64,000 nucleotides of DNA from Arthrobacter globiformis (GCF_030817195.1 NZ_JAUSYZ010000001.1:186001-250000), one strand, 5' to 3'. Numbered from the stretch's first letter, positions 35,065 to 45,333 are shown. Numbers and translations: made by a program. Notes: generated by a model not told the origin, from the sequence alone.

Positions 35065-36792
35065 GTGTCCCACCCGATCGATGTCGGATCAGTACTTGGC
35101 GGCCGCTACAAGGTCACGGCCACAGTGCTGAGTTCGCATGACCAGGATCTGGTGCTGGACGGTGTGGACCAGGTGCTTAACCGCCCGGTCAGCATCCTGG
35201 TGGCCGGCCCGTACAACGCCGACCAGGTAGCCCAGAGCGCCCGCGAGGTGGCCACGGGGGAGCGCCCCGGGAACGTGCAGATCCTGGACCTTGGAGTCAG
35301 CGACGCCACGACGTATCTGATCACCAACCACACCTCGGCCGCTGACCTGCTGGACCTTGTGGTTGCCTCCAACCCGCCCTACGTGGAACCGTTCTTCACG
35401 GACACCCTGGGCAGCGAGATCTTCGGTCAGGCCCGCTCCCACGAACCCGAAGCCTACGACGAAGACGACGAGGTCGAAGCCGGGTACATCAACTACAACG
35501 AAAGCCAGCCGGGCGGGCAGTACCCTGCCACCGCGCCTGCGCCCGCCGCGAGCCGGTCCAGCCACGGGGCAGCGTCTCTGCAGGGGCACGGACAGCAGGC
35601 CCCTGCCCAGGCACCCACAGCGCCGGTGCGGAAGGCACCTGTCGTGCCGCCGCTTCCAGCAGCCCGTCCCGCCACAGGTGCCGGTGCCGCAGGTGCCGCC
35701 GCTGCGGGTGCCGGTGCCGCTGGTGCCGCCGCGGCCGGTTCGCGGGGCGACCGGCAGGGCATCCCGCAGACTACTGCGCCGCAGCCGATTCAGCCGGACA
35801 AGGGCTATGAGCAGGACGCCGCGCAGCACGACAACGTTGAGCAGGCACTTCTGCAGCGCGACAACAACCACAACCGCTCCGGAAACGCTGCACGAGGTGT
35901 CGCCGGCGCAGGTGCAGCGGCCGCCGGTGCTGCCGCCGCTTCCGGTGACGGCCACAACTCATCCAAGGTGTCGCTGTGGTCCGAAAACGACTATGACTAC
36001 GTCCCCGAAGACGAGTACGACGACGAGGGCAGCAACGCGCACGAACAGGACCGCCGTGCAGGCAATTTCCCTGCCGTCGCCGGGACCGGTGCCGCTCCCG
36101 CTGCCGATTATTACGACGATGAGGACGACGAGCCACAGAAGGAACCGCGTTCCATGCGGTGGCTTGTCGGTGGCCTTCTCGCGGCCGTCCTGATCGTCGG
36201 ACTCATCTTCGCCGTGACCAACCTCGGCAGCCTCTTCAAGAGCGCACCGCAAACCGAAGCTACCGCCGGAGCCACCGCACCGCCGTCGGCTGCCACCCAG
36301 CCGAGTACCGGAACGCCGACCAAGAGCACCGCTCCGGCGGCAGGGCCGCCGGCCATCGAGGGGATCACCCGCCAGGGCAACTTTGATTTCGCAGCGACGT
36401 ACGACGACGACCTCGGCAAGGCCTTCGACGGAAACGCGGCCAGCTACTGGTCAGACATGGAGTTTGCCACCGAGGACTGGGGCGGCCTTGCTCCCGAGGG
36501 TGTCCCGCTGGTGGTCAAGCTCAAGAGCTCTTCCCGGGTCTCCTCGATCACCCTGAACCAGTTGGGTGCCTCGGGCGGGAGCATCACGGTCTACACCAAC
36601 GACCGCCCGGCGCTGGACGGTGCAAAGCAGGTGGGAACCAACAGCTTCACCTCGCCTGACCTCACCATGCCGCTTGCCGAACCGGTGACCGCTCAGTACG
36701 TCATCATCTCGATCAAGAACCTGCCCAAGCTCGCAGCTCCAAAGACCCGCTTTGGCTACGGCCTGCGGTTGGCGGAGATCAAGGTCCAGTAG
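35065..36792 (+). CDS. Pseudokinase-like / TM / sugar-binding-like protein (MviN C-terminal half)
   Basis: 575 aa. The N-terminal 110 residues resemble a degenerate Ser/Thr kinase N-lobe (VGSVLGGRYKVTATV...NRPVSILVA) without catalytic Lys-HRD-DFG motifs. A long Ala/Gly/Pro and acidic linker follows, then one transmembrane helix near 363-390 (WLVGGLLAAVLIVGLIFAV), and an extracytoplasmic beta-sandwich near 430-575 like a discoidin or carbohydrate-binding domain (NFDFAATYDDDLGKAFDGNAASYW). This is the same order as the region after MurJ in mycobacterial MviN. GTG start after AGGAGG. It lies 172 bp after murJ. Confidence 0.7.
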   Translation: MSHPIDVGSVLGGRYKVTATVLSSHDQDLVLDGVDQVLNRPVSILVAGPYNADQVAQSAREVATGERPGNVQILDLGVSDATTYLITNHTSAADLLDLVVASNPPYVEPFFTDTLGSEIFGQARSHEPEAYDEDDEVEAGYINYNESQPGGQYPATAPAPAASRSSHGAASLQGHGQQAPAQAPTAPVRKAPVVPPLPAARPATGAGAAGAAAAGAGAAGAAAAGSRGDRQGIPQTTAPQPIQPDKGYEQDAAQHDNVEQALLQRDNNHNRSGNAARGVAGAGAAAAGAAAASGDGHNSSKVSLWSENDYDYVPEDEYDDEGSNAHEQDRRAGNFPAVAGTGAAPAADYYDDEDDEPQKEPRSMRWLVGGLLAAVLIVGLIFAVTNLGSLFKSAPQTEATAGATAPPSAATQPSTGTPTKSTAPAAGPPAIEGITRQGNFDFAATYDDDLGKAFDGNAASYWSDMEFATEDWGGLAPEGVPLVVKLKSSSRVSSITLNQLGASGGSITVYTNDRPALDGAKQVGTNSFTSPDLTMPLAEPVTAQYVIISIKNLPKLAAPKTRFGYGLRLAEIKVQ

Positions 36793-36935
36793 GGGACCCC
36801 GCCGCTCGGCAGTCACCTTCCTCCCGGGCGTAACCGGCATGCCCTCAGGTTGCCGGAGGCGGTACCCTTGTGGAAAGTCCCGTGGCGGTGTTCCCGTGCA
36901 GGCACGGGTGTTTTCGCCTGCCTCCAAACACGTTT

Positions 36936-36961
36936 GGAATATTCCACACTGCCAATCAGTT
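36936..36961 (+). promoter_or_regulatory. Sigma-R/SigH-type promoter of trxBA
   Basis: GGAAT at 36936-36940 and GTT at 36959-36961 are separated by exactly 18 nt, matching the GGAAT-N18-GTT consensus of the thiol-stress sigma factor SigR (Streptomyces) / SigH (mycobacteria). It lies 59 bp upstream of trxB, a core member of that regulon. Confidence 0.8.
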
Positions 36962-37019
36962 GTGCCATGTGGCCGGCCGGAAGGCTGGCGCATCGACAAA
37001 GGAAGAGGTTCACCGTTCA

Positions 37020-37976
37020 GTGAGCACCGCAGAAAACAGCGCGTCAGAAGTACGTGATGTCATCATCGTCGGCTCCGGCCCCGCAGGCTACACCGCCGCC
37101 GTGTACACGGCCCGCGCCAACCTGAAGCCGCTGCTGCTGGCTGGCTCCGTTACTGCGGGCGGTGAGCTCATGAACACCACGGATGTCGAGAACTACCCGG
37201 GCTTCCCCGAAGGCATCATGGGTCCGGACCTGATGGAGAACTTCGAAAAGCAGGCTGCCCGCTTCGGCACCGAGATCCAGTTCGAGGACGTCACCGCCCT
37301 GGATCTCGACGGCGACATCAAGACTGTCACCATCGCAACGGGGGAGACCTTCCGCGCCCGCGCCATCATTCTTTCCACCGGCTCGGCGTACCGCGAGCTC
37401 GGCTTGGCCAACGAAAAGCGGCTCTCCGGCCACGGTGTCAGCTGGTGTGCAACCTGCGACGGTTTCTTCTTCAAGGACCAGGACATCGCAGTGATCGGCG
37501 GCGGCGACTCTGCCATGGAGGAAGCACTCTTCCTCACCAAGTTCGCCAAGTCCGTCACTGTGGTGCACCGCCGTGACACGCTGAAGGCGTCCAAGATCAT
37601 GGGTGACCGCGCGCAGGCCCACGAGAAGATCAACTTCGTGTGGAACACCGCTGTCGAGGACGTCCTCGGTGCAGACAAAGTCACCGGCCTGAAGCTGAAG
37701 AACCTGGTCGACGGCACCGAGTCCGAACTGGCCGTGACCGGCGTCTTCGTGGCTATCGGCAACGATCCGCGCACCGAGCTCATCAAGGACAGCCTGGAGA
37801 TCACGGACGCCGGGACCATCGCCGTCGAAGGCCGCAGCTCCCGTACGAGCATCAAGGGCGTCTTCGCCGCCGGCGACGTCGTGGACCCGACATACCGCCA
37901 GGCGATCACTGCTTCCGGCTCCGGCTGTGTCGCAGCGATCGACGTCGAGCACTACCTCGCAGACCTTCACGCCTGA
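37020..37976 (+). CDS. trxB: Thioredoxin-disulfide reductase
   Basis: 318 aa. FAD-binding 'GSGPAGYTAA' near residue 18, redox-active 'WCATCDG' near 142-148, NADPH-binding 'IGGGDSAMEEA' and C-terminal 'GVFAAGDVVDP' are all present. It transfers electrons from NADPH to thioredoxin. The GTG at 37020 is chosen because the family begins right before 'VRDVIIVGSG'; a longer frame from 36870 would overlap the promoter. trxA follows 37 bp downstream; both are probably transcribed from the sigma-R promoter. Confidence 0.96.
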   Translation: MSTAENSASEVRDVIIVGSGPAGYTAAVYTARANLKPLLLAGSVTAGGELMNTTDVENYPGFPEGIMGPDLMENFEKQAARFGTEIQFEDVTALDLDGDIKTVTIATGETFRARAIILSTGSAYRELGLANEKRLSGHGVSWCATCDGFFFKDQDIAVIGGGDSAMEEALFLTKFAKSVTVVHRRDTLKASKIMGDRAQAHEKINFVWNTAVEDVLGADKVTGLKLKNLVDGTESELAVTGVFVAIGNDPRTELIKDSLEITDAGTIAVEGRSSRTSIKGVFAAGDVVDPTYRQAITASGSGCVAAIDVEHYLADLHA

Positions 37977-38013
37977 CCGGCGCTGAAATCATTCGAAGAG
38001 AGAGACAAGGGTT

Positions 38014-38340
38014 ATGAGCAACGCAAAAGATGTAACTGACGCAAGCTTCAGCACTGACGTACTCGCCGCTGACAAGCCGGTAATCGTTGACTTCTGGGCT
38101 GAATGGTGCGGTCCGTGCCGGAAGCTGGGTCCCATCCTGGATGAGATCTCAGTGGAGTACGGCGAGAAGGTCAACGTCGTCAAGGTAAATGTCGATGACA
38201 ACCCGGCGATCGCCGCGGAGTACGGCATCACCTCCATTCCCGCCGTCTACCTGTTCCAGGGCGGCGAAGTGAAGAGCACGGTCATCGGTGCAAAGCCGAA
38301 GCAGTTCTTCGAGAAGGAATTCGCGGACGTTCTGTCCTAG
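38014..38340 (+). CDS. trxA: Thioredoxin
   Basis: 108 aa, the usual length. The active site WCGPC is at residues 31-35, and the cis-proline loop 'ITSIPAVYLF' is intact. It reduces protein disulfides in the cytoplasm with trxB as its reductase. GAGAGA(C)AAGG lies before the ATG. A perfect 16-bp hairpin follows and ends the unit before the gene-free region. Confidence 0.97.
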   Translation: MSNAKDVTDASFSTDVLAADKPVIVDFWAEWCGPCRKLGPILDEISVEYGEKVNVVKVNVDDNPAIAAEYGITSIPAVYLFQGGEVKSTVIGAKPKQFFEKEFADVLS

Positions 38341-38394
38341 CCGCAACAGGGCTGGACGGGAATCCTGACAGGCTACGCCGGCGATAGGTGTGCA

Positions 38395-38432
38395 AAGGTG
38401 GCCACCACTCTCAGGGGAGTGGTGGCCACCTT
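38395..38432 (+). terminator. Perfect 16-bp hairpin after trxA
   Basis: AAGGTGGCCACCACTC (38395-38410) pairs perfectly with GAGTGGTGGCCACCTT (38417-38432) over a 6-nt loop, followed by TCTTTGTT. Strong terminator for trxBA. Confidence 0.85.
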
Positions 38433-38750
38433 CTTTGTTCCCCGACTCGTTGTTCCTCAACTGGATCTCGTCCAATTTGGGACACCTGCAGCTGAGTAGC
38501 GACGTCACCACCAGCCTCGCTAGCTGAACAGCGGCTTGATCCAGTCGTAAAGTAACCCTGTCCAATTTCTTTCTGTGGTTCTATTCGCTCAGAATCATTT
38601 TGAGGGCAACAGGTCGTGGTGCAGGGGACCTTTGACCCGTACACCCGGCTTGAACCGGTTCATCTTCCGTCCTGACCTCTCTGGATCGGGTGTGCTTGAC
38701 GCCGTGCGGCGCTAGCCGAACCAGATGCGCGTATAGCGCGCCCATGGCAA

Positions 38751-38766
38751 TGTTTCACGTGAAACC
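38751..38766. other. parS site
   Basis: TGTTTCACGTGAAACC: 14-bp core GTTTCACGTGAAAC is perfect; one outer mismatch to the 16-bp consensus. Outermost of the array. Confidence 0.9.
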
Positions 38767-39409
38767 GGCGGCACTACGCGTGGGGGACCTATCAAACTGC
38801 TAGGGCATGTTTGACCGGTTGGGCAAATCAACGGGTCGAAGCTTGGCCACCCTAATCGGTTGACTCTGCGATGCAGAGCGCTTTCTCCTACGCTTGACCG
38901 TGGTTCTGCGTGCATCACCCTTCCTGGGTTTTCCTCGGCCTCTGAAGCAGACGGCCTCTGACCCTCCTTGCCTTTACCGCGAAGTGAGAATTCTCCGTCC
39001 ATGGGCTCGAAATAGCGAAAACCAATACTTCTTCGTCAACAGCCGCGCGGTACCGGCATTAGGCGCAAGCCCGTGTTCCCATGTGTGCATTCGCAAGGCA
39101 TTGGGGGCGATGGTCGCCGTAGCAGCGCTTCCGCATGGGATTCTTACCAATCCCACCTCCACGCGGGTGAAAGACCACTCTGATAAGACCAGTCACCCGA
39201 AGCCGTGTGCGGACATACTGCTGCATCCAAGCCACGCCTTCCCTTGACCCGTGGCCCGTGGCCCGCCTGCTGGCGCAGGATCTCGGACTACGGGGAATAC
39301 GGACAATTGCGGCACATACCGGTGACTGCAGCCTGGTCGGCTCAAAATGTAGCCTCCCCCCTGACACCACAAATTCCGGGGCCAGCCCGACAATGCCTTC
39401 CCACAAGCG

Positions 39410-39425
39410 TGTTTCACGTGAAACG
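39410..39425. other. parS site
   Basis: TGTTTCACGTGAAACG: perfect core, last base differs from the consensus. Confidence 0.9.
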
Positions 39426-40449
39426 TGATCCCCGTAGCGCAATAGTCCATCCGCCCGCAGCCGGCTACTCCTCCATCCCGAGAAGTGGCAATGGCGAACT
39501 CGCGATCCACCACTCCCAATTGAGCAGCCCCTACCGTCGATCTACGAACTACCAGGCCGTGCACAGAAGGCGTTTGCACCCTCCTGCTCGCATCGATTCG
39601 AAAACAGCCCTAGGGCTCTCAGCGCATGCGCTTTTCCGCAGCGCTGCGGGGCCAACACACTGACCTGAACCCGTCTTACCCGCGGGCTATCAGGGCATTC
39701 CCTCTCCGCGCGGACACGCGCAATAGATTTCGCATGTCGCAGACCAACAAAAGGCGCGACGATCCTACATCGATCTCGAGACGTTTCGGACTCCGCCATA
39801 TGGAACGGCATACGGAGAATACGAACGAATCAATACGTTGATGGAAATACAACCTGCATCAGCAGCTGGCGCGTCGCTGACCGAGCACACCTACCTCTGG
39901 AAAAACATGCGAATCCTCTGCCCGATCTACTTTCGATGCAACCTAGGGGCGGGCCGATCTGCACGTCGGCCGCGCTGAGTCGATTCAGCTGCGCTCACAC
40001 CAAACTCACACGAACCAGGGGCACAAAGCGCGGAATATGCCCCGACGCCAGAGCGCCCTCGAGGCACGAAAAGCACAGGGCAACATCGAATTCAGTCGCC
40101 GGCCGAAAGGTAGGCATCCGCATTGCACGCGTGGACCGACGAATGCACCGCCCCTAGGAGTCCGGCTTTTGCTGGAACCAGTCCAAGTGCTTCGAGCCGC
40201 TTTCGGCCGTCATTGGAACCTGGTAGGCACGCCGCACCCCAGGACCGCACGACGATGAAGGAATCGTGTTCTGTGAAACGCTGTCCACTGCTGCAATCGT
40301 CCTGCTTCGCTAGTGGTCTGGCCGGCCACCAGCGCCGTTCTGCAGGACCATCTATGTGAAGCGCCGGTTCTGCCACGCCAAGAACCACGCCGTCATTTCG
40401 CGGACAAGTACAGTCCGGGACCGCTCGCAGGTGATCGATCTGGCGCACG

Positions 40450-40465
40450 TGTTTCACGTGAAACA
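40450..40465. other. parS site (exact 16-bp consensus)
   Basis: TGTTTCACGTGAAACA: full match to the consensus ParB-binding palindrome. Confidence 0.95.
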
Positions 40466-40805
40466 GTGCAGCGGCCGGGCGAATGCCGGTCTAACTTGGG
40501 CAGGCGCGCAGTCAGGTAGCGGTACCCGCGAAACCATCAAAAGAGCGGTGCTGATCAGTTCCTCTAGGCCCCCACTCAAAGACCTCGGTGCCAGGCGTCG
40601 TCCGCTTCGGACAAGGGTGCGTTCGAGCCGTCACACACCACCACACTCCAGCCAGCCAGCTACTACATACGGCATTCAGCCAAAAGACCTCGCCTAGGAC
40701 AGAGACCAACGCGGACAGCGCAGCTAAATTCAGCGCAGCAGCCGGTGACATCCAAGAACTTGCCGAGTGCGGGACGAAGAGGCGCAGGACCAGGCTCGGG
40801 CACCA

Positions 40806-40821
40806 CGTTTCACGTGAAACA
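40806..40821. other. parS site
   Basis: CGTTTCACGTGAAACA: perfect core, first base differs. Confidence 0.9.
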
Positions 40822-41559
40822 TGAGGACCGGAAAGAGACGCCCCCGACCTGACCGTCCAGGGGAAAAGACCCAGATGCCTCAAGGCGCCCAGTACTCAGA
40901 TGAGCTCACCCCGTGGCAGGACGTATACCGCAGGGCTCTAGACGCGACGCACCAGGAATGCTGACGCCGGGCGGTCCCAAGCATTGTGGCCCAGTGGATC
41001 GCGCATAGAGCTGCTGGTACCCACAAACCCGTCGGCTTCGGGTCGATCTCAGCATGTCCATTCAACGAGGTCCTCCACCATATCCTGCCGAGACCGCTTT
41101 GGCTTCCACGTCACCCCATGCCAACACTGCGAACGGACGGCCGACTTCATGGTGACCATTCCAGACCCTTGCTGAACGGCACTTGAAACCCACAGGTCCC
41201 TTACCGGCCCGCACGACACAATGTGAAGCAAGCTGTTCATCTGACGCTGGCTCCGTACGCAGCCCCGAACGCGGATCGCGATGCGCCCACATGCCTCAGC
41301 TTCTGACATTCGCCCACGACGCCTCCCGCATCGGAAATGAGATGGAAGTCGCAGCGTCAGGGGCGAGCCTACAACATCATCGGAACCCCATTTCGTTAGG
41401 GACCATACTCCTCTCATCGGCAGTGCAGCGTCAGCGCAGTGCAGCAGGAACCGTGGGCGGACCATAGTACCAACGTCGCAGTACGTGGTCGCCTGGGGCC
41501 CGCATCGCAAAAGGGTAATTTCACGCCGGTCTTCAGGACACGGCCAAGCTGCAGGGGGC

Positions 41560-41575
41560 ACTGTGCACGTGAAAC
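41560..41575. other. Degenerate parS half-site
   Basis: The right half CACGTGAAACA is intact; the left half reads ...TGTG instead of TGTTT. ParB affinity is probably low. Confidence 0.4.
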
Positions 41576-42037
41576 ATGAGGGCACCGGCCACTGCCCGGA
41601 TGTCAGGGCACCCGGCGATGGTGCGATGATCTACGCCGACCCCATGAGCAGCGTCGAATTCCACAAGCCACCATTGAGGCTAGCGCACCCAGTGGGTAGC
41701 CCCAACGGCTGGGTTCCTGGCAACCGCGCCACGAAATACCACCGGCCTATCCAGCAATGTTCAGCATTGATCGAAAGGGGGCGCCACTACCTGCTTGCGG
41801 GGACTTGGATGAATGTGTACTGGGGAGCGCTGACCAGCCGGCGCGGGGCCTGAATGACTGATTCGGAGTCGTACCTTCTCGCTCAAGAAGGCATCAATGG
41901 CGAACCGCTTGGCACCGGAGTTCTTCTTCGGGCCGCTCACAAGTTCGGTCATGGACTCCAGTCGGAACCACGGAAAGACAGTCCTCGAGGCCAGTCGGGG
42001 ACCGTCATGCGCCGATATGGTGAGACTCACCATGACA

Positions 42038-42082
42038 TTATTCACAGTCTTATCCACAGCGGAATCCACAGCGTTATCCACA
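42038..42082 (+). other. Phased DnaA-box array 1 (four boxes, 12-bp period)
   Basis: Boxes in the same orientation start at 42038 (TTATTCACA), 42050 (TTATCCACA, exact), 42062 (GAATCCACA) and 42074 (TTATCCACA, exact), every 12 bp. The spacer is AG + one or two bases, so the unit reads TTATCCACAGCG. No gene overlaps it. Head-to-tail spacing of just over one helical turn would put four DnaA molecules on nearly one face of the DNA. Confidence 0.85.
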
Positions 42083-42319
42083 GCAAGCTGGGCAAGCCTG
42101 TGGGTCCGCCGGTACTCTCCGTGAGCAGTATCACAGACCGGAGCGTCATGCGACGCGGGATCGGCCAAGTTGCGTTCCCGGATTCGATGTGGCATTGGGG
42201 GATGGTGGCTCGGGTCGATCCGTGGCGGATCACTGAATAAACAACTATTTCCGGTGGGTTGCGGCGCTAAAACGCCGTCAAAAGAGCACACCACATGGGG
42301 AGCGTCGGCATTGATGCTG

Positions 42320-42335
42320 CGTTTCACGTGAAACA
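42320..42335. other. parS site between the two DnaA arrays
   Basis: CGTTTCACGTGAAACA: perfect core; lies 237 bp after array 1 and 85 bp before array 2. Confidence 0.9.
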
Positions 42336-42420
42336 TACACTACAGATGCCGGCGAGGGCCCACATTAAACAAGCCCGAGCGTACCCACCGGCATGGCCAG
42401 TAGGCGCCGGGAAGTGTGTG

Positions 42421-42477
42421 ATATCCCCAGCCTTATCCACAGCGTTATCCACAGCCTTATCCACCGGCTTATCACCA
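42421..42477 (+). other. Phased DnaA-box array 2 (four to five boxes, 12-bp period)
   Basis: Units start at 42421 (ATATCCCCA, weak), 42433 (TTATCCACA, exact), 42445 (TTATCCACA, exact), 42457 (TTATCCACC) and 42469 (TTATCACCA), again exactly every 12 bp and in the same orientation as array 1. Confidence 0.85.
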
Positions 42478-42497
42478 GTGGAATAGTCCGAGAAATC

Positions 42498-42541
42498 TGG
42501 TCTGCGGTATGTGGTTCTGCAGTATTTGGTTCTGCAGCACA
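42498..42541 (+). repeat. Three imperfect 14-15-bp direct repeats
   Basis: TGGTCTGCGGTATG, TGGTTCTGCAGTATT and TGGTTCTGCAGCACA lie in tandem 21 bp after DnaA array 2. Not DnaA-like; possibly another protein's binding repeats. Confidence 0.5.
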
Positions 42542-43051
42542 GGCACGGGACTCCCCAGTGTCACGCGCACGAGACCGCATGAAGAGCGGAGCCCGCACAC
42601 TACGGATGGCACCGCGGGTGGGATCAAAAAGCGATTCTGAGGTCGTTGGGGTGCGAGCTGGTGCAGCACTTGGTCGGTTAGAGGCGAGCCCAATACGCCG
42701 GATTCTGCCACGAAGATCTACCATATCGGCGCCGGGCTGAACTTCTTTAGCGGCCCGGATGCATGCCTCGGCCTGCCGGCGAGAAGCCTGGATGCGAGAG
42801 GTCGGGCGCGCCAGCGCGCTCGGGCCACCATAGCTGGCGGGGATAGCTGATGGCTACAGCGTTGTCGTCGTGGTGCCAGCCGGCGGTCGCGTACCGGGGG
42901 ATTCGGGTGAGAGCGTGGAGACGTCCCTGCGGAAGGTGCGTCGCTGCGCTTCCGTGTTGCCGGGGATACGGGTTGCCCGTTGCTGGGAACCGCTGGGGCT
43001 GAACACAGTTCCTCGCGACTGTCAGCTTAAGTGCATCGCCAGAGGTCCAGA

Positions 43052-43067
43052 CGTTTCACGTGAAACG
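43052..43067. other. parS site
   Basis: CGTTTCACGTGAAACG: perfect core and a fully symmetric 16-bp palindrome. Confidence 0.9.
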
Positions 43068-43824
43068 TGGCATTGGCCGAGCAATGCGTCAGCTGGGAAT
43101 GGACGCTCATGATAGTCACCATCCCTTCGGCGGCAGTGGCCGGGGAACATGCGGGTAGTCGGTCAAAGGTAGCAACTCCCGAGATGGTTGGACACCGCCC
43201 TGCAAGGTTCGCGCAGAGATCGTTGCCGGGGGAGGCTGATGAAGACAGAACCCAGGAAATCCGCGGAGCCCGGCACTCGCCATCCTTGGAGCGCCTGTAC
43301 GTTACCCAGCCAGCCCGCAGAGGCGACACGCTACCCGACCATCCCGCAGGGACGATACGCATGCCGGGATGGCCGCAAACACGGGGGAGGCGCACGAAAG
43401 CAGGACCTTGTGGAGCATCGATGGAACCCATCCTGAAGCGCCCTCGGCCACAGATACCTGCAACTACGAAAGGGGCCAGGTCCGGGAGTTGCTCACGCCT
43501 ATCGCGGCTCCGTTGGTCCCTCTGGTTCATTGTCAGGCCGGACATCTCGGATGATCGAGTCCGCGTCCCTCTTCAGCCCCACGTTCGCGTCTCCTCTCAT
43601 GGGGCCCTGGGAGGACGAGAGAATCTACAGGGCTGCGGACCCGTCAGTACCTGGTCCGCTCCACATGGACGTTGGCTTAGTGTCATCCTGGTCAACGCCA
43701 TAACGGCATCAAGGTCAAGGTGCGGAGTTTCGACGCGGCAGCGGCAGACAGACTCAGACCCCTGTAGCGTGGAGACCACATTCGCCGCTCGGTCGCTGCC
43801 ACACCGGGCAGCACGAGGTCCTCT

Positions 43825-43840
43825 TGTTTCACGTGAAACA
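43825..43840. other. parS site (exact 16-bp consensus)
   Basis: TGTTTCACGTGAAACA. The next parS starts 71 bp further on, making the tightest pair in the array. Confidence 0.95.
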
Positions 43841-43895
43841 TGCGCCGCCCCAATGACGCATGTACATGCGGCTGGCGCCCACGGCCAGGACTCGA

Positions 43896-43911
43896 TGTTT
43901 CACGTGAAACG
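43896..43911. other. parS site
   Basis: TGTTTCACGTGAAACG: perfect core, 71 bp after the preceding site. Confidence 0.9.
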
Positions 43912-44350
43912 GATGCCCGGAACACGTGATGCCACACTTTGGCTGTCATGGCTTGGCAGAACCTAGGTCCGCTCGTCGGTAGGCATTAACGAGCTATCGG
44001 GCTCCACCAGGCGCGGAATCAGGCCGAGTCAACTGCTCCGCATCCAGCTGGCACAGCTGCGTTTGCACCCACGAGACTTTCAACTCCTGATGTTGCGCTA
44101 ACCTACGACATGAGTTGTGGCGTCGTTCATCACGACCACATGATGCACCCAAGGCTAAACGCGCACAGTAAACGAGGACGCAGCCCCAAGTATCTGGCAA
44201 TCCCGCTGTAGGGTGGGACGCGCAAATTAGAAGAACCGCCCCACCCGCGTACACCAGCCCATAATCGCACCAGAAGGAGCGGCCGCTGGGCCGCAGGGAT
44301 GGATCGCTCAGCGTCTGAAAAGACAGGCTAGGGCTGATAGCGCGGGCCGG

Positions 44351-44366
44351 AGTTTCACGTGAAACA
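44351..44366. other. parS site
   Basis: AGTTTCACGTGAAACA: perfect core, first base differs. Confidence 0.9.
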
Positions 44367-44425
44367 TGACCAAGCCCGTAAAGGCACCCTCGCGCCGAAC
44401 CAGGCGGCCATACTGCATCACCCAG

Positions 44426-44450
44426 CACCGCACCGCACCGCACCGCACCG
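44426..44450 (+). repeat. CACCG x5 short tandem repeat
   Basis: Five uninterrupted copies of CACCG, in non-coding DNA 60 bp after a parS site. Confidence 0.8.
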
Positions 44451-45092
44451 AGAATTGCTGGTTTATGGGGTCGTGACGACAGGGCACGCATGATTCCACC
44501 TCGGATTTCCGCAACGTGAGAGCCCAAGGCCGGCAAATCAGGTGGTGGATGACGCAGAAGGTCCTTTCCCATCCAGCACCAGCGCGCTGTTCACGGAACG
44601 CGTGCGGCTAGCGGTCGACGTCGGGCTGCCTGGGTACCCGCGTGATTTTGGAAGCTAGGGCGGCGCCAACGGACCCTTGGAACGGCTTTAGGAACGCGGA
44701 GTCGAGCGGACGCCGGTGACCGTCCGGCCTTGACGCGGAGGGCACACGAGACGCGCTACGGCCCCACTGTAGGAGCGACCCGCGGAATGCCTGTAAGCCG
44801 GGCTAATGGGTGCAGAAAACGATCGAGAGGCCCCACGGAGTCGCCCTGAAACCCCACGAAACCCCGGACTTCCGTCTGAATACACAAACCTGGCACGGCG
44901 AATGAGTCATCACACCATGCCTTATCCGAACGGCACCACCGGTAGGTTCCACGGACCCTTTAATGCAGCGGAGCTATCCAGTTGGGGGGAGGGCACAGGC
45001 GGCGAGCACGACGCGTACGAGTTGTAGCTGACAACATTGGCCTTTAAACACGAAAAGACACCGCTGCCACACTCCTGGAGCCAGTCTTTCTC

Positions 45093-45108
45093 GTCTCCAC
45101 GTGAAACG
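45093..45108. other. Degenerate parS half-site
   Basis: The right half CACGTGAAACG is intact, but the left half (GTCTC) departs from GTTT. Nearest candidate to parB in the non-coding region. Confidence 0.35.
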
Positions 45109-45333
45109 ACGAACGCCTTCCAAGGCAGCCCGTTGAGCGCCACTGTTCGTCCGTCAGCGGCTTCTCCAACAGCACATAAGAAATCGACCCACCAGGGCCG
45201 GTCTCCCCGACCAGCAGGTCCAGTAGCCCGCCGGCCGCCTTGCAATCCATCCTGGCTGCGCGGTGCTTCCGGCAGCTTCCAAGACAACCAAAGAGCGCCG
45301 ACCATCCCCGTCAGGGTCCATGTGCGGGAATAG

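Noticed and set aside
35089..35955. 288-codon minus-strand ORF opposite the pseudokinase-like gene
   Set aside because: Shadow of the low-complexity linker; the plus-strand gene has AGGAGG, defined domains and a TM helix.
42038..42082. CRISPR-like repeat reading of the 12-bp arrays
   Set aside because: Repeats are 9-12 bp with no unique spacers; the unit is a DnaA box.
41761..42336. 191-codon minus-strand ORF over DnaA array 1
   Set aside because: The VDNAVDSAVDK-like repeat is only the translation of the 12-bp DnaA-box repeats; no start signal.
43067..43966. 299-codon plus-strand ORF in the gene-free region
   Set aside because: No ribosome-binding site, low-complexity random-like composition, and it reads through two parS sites (VSRET, FHVK); other frames are open over the same DNA.
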